Below, one piece after another: positions 62,901 through 64,000 of a stretch of DNA of 64,000 nt (position 1 is the stretch's first letter; each line of letters begins with the position of its first letter). The stretch is taken from the NCBI GenBank assembly GCA_016719055.1, contig JADKAW010000011.1, positions 95,649 through 159,648 on the forward strand, given 5' to 3'. The notes below the pieces were generated by a model that saw only the letters and a program-made list of their open reading frames with translations, did not search any database and had not been told where the DNA came from. The translations under genes and the position numbers were made by a program. The DNA comes from Candidatus Rhodoferax mariagerensis. Lineage in GTDB: Bacteria > Pseudomonadota > Gammaproteobacteria > Burkholderiales > Burkholderiaceae_C.

Positions 62901-64000
62901 TTAAAAAGCCCGGGCTTTGGCTTGTTTCAAGATGTCCAGCAGTCGGGTTTCATCCCTGGCATCGACCGTGGCTGACACACTGCGGTTTCCCGCCGCCAGT
63001 TCAACCCGTACCGTGCGCACCGGTGCGGTTTCTCCTGCAAATGCAGGTCTTGGCACAGTCATCGGTGAAGCCAGTGACTGAACAAGTCCACCACTGGCAA
63101 AGCCCTGCACACGAGCGGCCAGGGCTTGTGCTGGCAGGCTCAGGTTGTTGAGCGACTCAAAACCCGGTGCCAAACCGAGATACCTGAACCGGTTGACCAC
63201 ATATTCGCCGGGAGTGAGTATCGCAGGATCCGTATCGGACTTGGCCACACCACCACCCCGGTAAAACTCACCCTGGTGCTGCTCCATGTACTCCATGAGG
63301 TCACGTTCCAGGTCTTTGCCATACAGCAGAGGCTGCGCCATGGCTTGCCGCCAGTTGGCCTTGATGGCATCGAGTTTTTTGTTTTTCATTGCCTGTGAGT
63401 TGTTTGCGATTGACTAGGCTCTCAAGGGTTCTGCGGTCGGTGTTGGCCAGTTGGCCGTAGCCCTGTAGGGTGTCGTACTCAAATCCAATGCTCAAGGAAG
63501 CACCGTACTGCATACGCATCCACTGCACGTACTGGCGAAGACCATTCATGCCCAATTCGATCATTTGCTGGGCTTCGGCTGCATCTTTGTTGCGTTTAAT
63601 GACGTTCGAACCAGGAGAAACCACCGAACCGCCCGTGGCAAACCAGGCCACACCGTTGGCAATCTTTGACAGGGCATTGCTTCCATACTTGCACCGCTGC
63701 TTTGCGCAGCACATACGCGCCAGCGTCTAGCGTGCGCGGTACTGTGTCCTGATCACCGGAGCCGGCACCGAACCACCGGTCATGCGGGTAAATACCTGCG
63801 CAACTGGTGATGCCACTGCCCCACCAACCGCAAAGTGCGGCACACCAGCACCCACACAAACCCACCTGTGGCATTGGTTTCGACCTTGGGTCACATAGAT
63901 CGTATGTATGCTCGACGTATTCATGCCGTTGAGGCTGGATATCTCGAACAGGCTGAATCGCGTTGGTGTTCACACTGTGCTGCGACTCGAGTGCGGATGC
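62901..64000 (-). pseudogene. Phage tail tape-measure protein C-terminus, frameshifted and running off the window
   Basis: C-terminal repeats of a tail-length protein: SDTDPAILTPGEYVVNRF, NNLSLPAQALAARVQGFASGG, TVPRTLDAGAYVLRKAAVQ, ALSKIANGVAWFATGGSVVS, ANTDRRTLESLVNRKQLTGN. They lie in at least three frames (breaks near 63385, 63690 and 63770). The gene's N-terminus is beyond the right edge. Confidence 0.6.

Overview
The window reads as chromosome of a Burkholderiales bacterium, most likely a diazotrophic member of the Comamonadaceae (Rhodoferax/Polaromonas-like). This is an inference from the gene families, from moderately high GC, and from a small interspersed repeat (AGCTGCTAGCGC...AAGGGCTAGAG type) that I associate with that family. 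NifA with a complete four-cysteine signature indicates nitrogen-fixation capacity somewhere in the genome.

Layout. 1-28 kb is mostly intact core genome: tRNA-Lys, purine salvage (adenine and guanine deaminases), ETF-ubiquinone oxidoreductase, an SDR/EamA/thioesterase run, a two-subunit 3-oxoacid CoA-transferase, then a stretch rich in c-di-GMP functions. That stretch holds an outer-membrane-protein/PstS-like/GGDEF-EAL trio, YajQ, an HD-domain protein, and a diguanylate cyclase/YfiR/TonB-receptor operon. PlsY, MurB (frameshifted) and YbaK lie among them. An ECF sigma factor, a small membrane protein and signal peptidase I form an operon near 27-28.6 kb. 29-41 kb is an accessory block: a PcfJ-like/HIRAN protein, a WYL regulator, an AAA ATPase with a gene relic attached, DUF4160/DUF2442 pairs (one intact, two decayed), YggL and a 1023-residue type IIG restriction-modification enzyme. 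Two suspicious homopolymer-rich tracts lie in it. 41-52 kb is ordered again: hscA-iscA-iscA-like-iscU read leftward and nifA reads rightward from one intergenic region carrying two good -24/-12 (sigma-54) promoters. CoaX, a persulfide dioxygenase-rhodanese fusion and the fused mutase IcmF follow.

52-57 kb looks like a relic chromosomal integron. A C-terminal IntI-like integrase fragment points left and two attC-like sites lie to its right. One complete cassette encodes an HTH/GIY-YIG-like protein. A second cassette (DUF1801) is cut at its attC by an IS1182-like element. 57-64 kb is a graveyard of integrase, recombinase, toxin-antitoxin-like, primase and phage tail fragments.

Many genes are broken by single-base indels with the downstream frame preserved. 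Several are in accessory DNA, where decay is plausible, but one is the essential murB and one is a conserved lipoprotein, so part of this is probably sequence error. The two GC/poly-A tracts point the same way.
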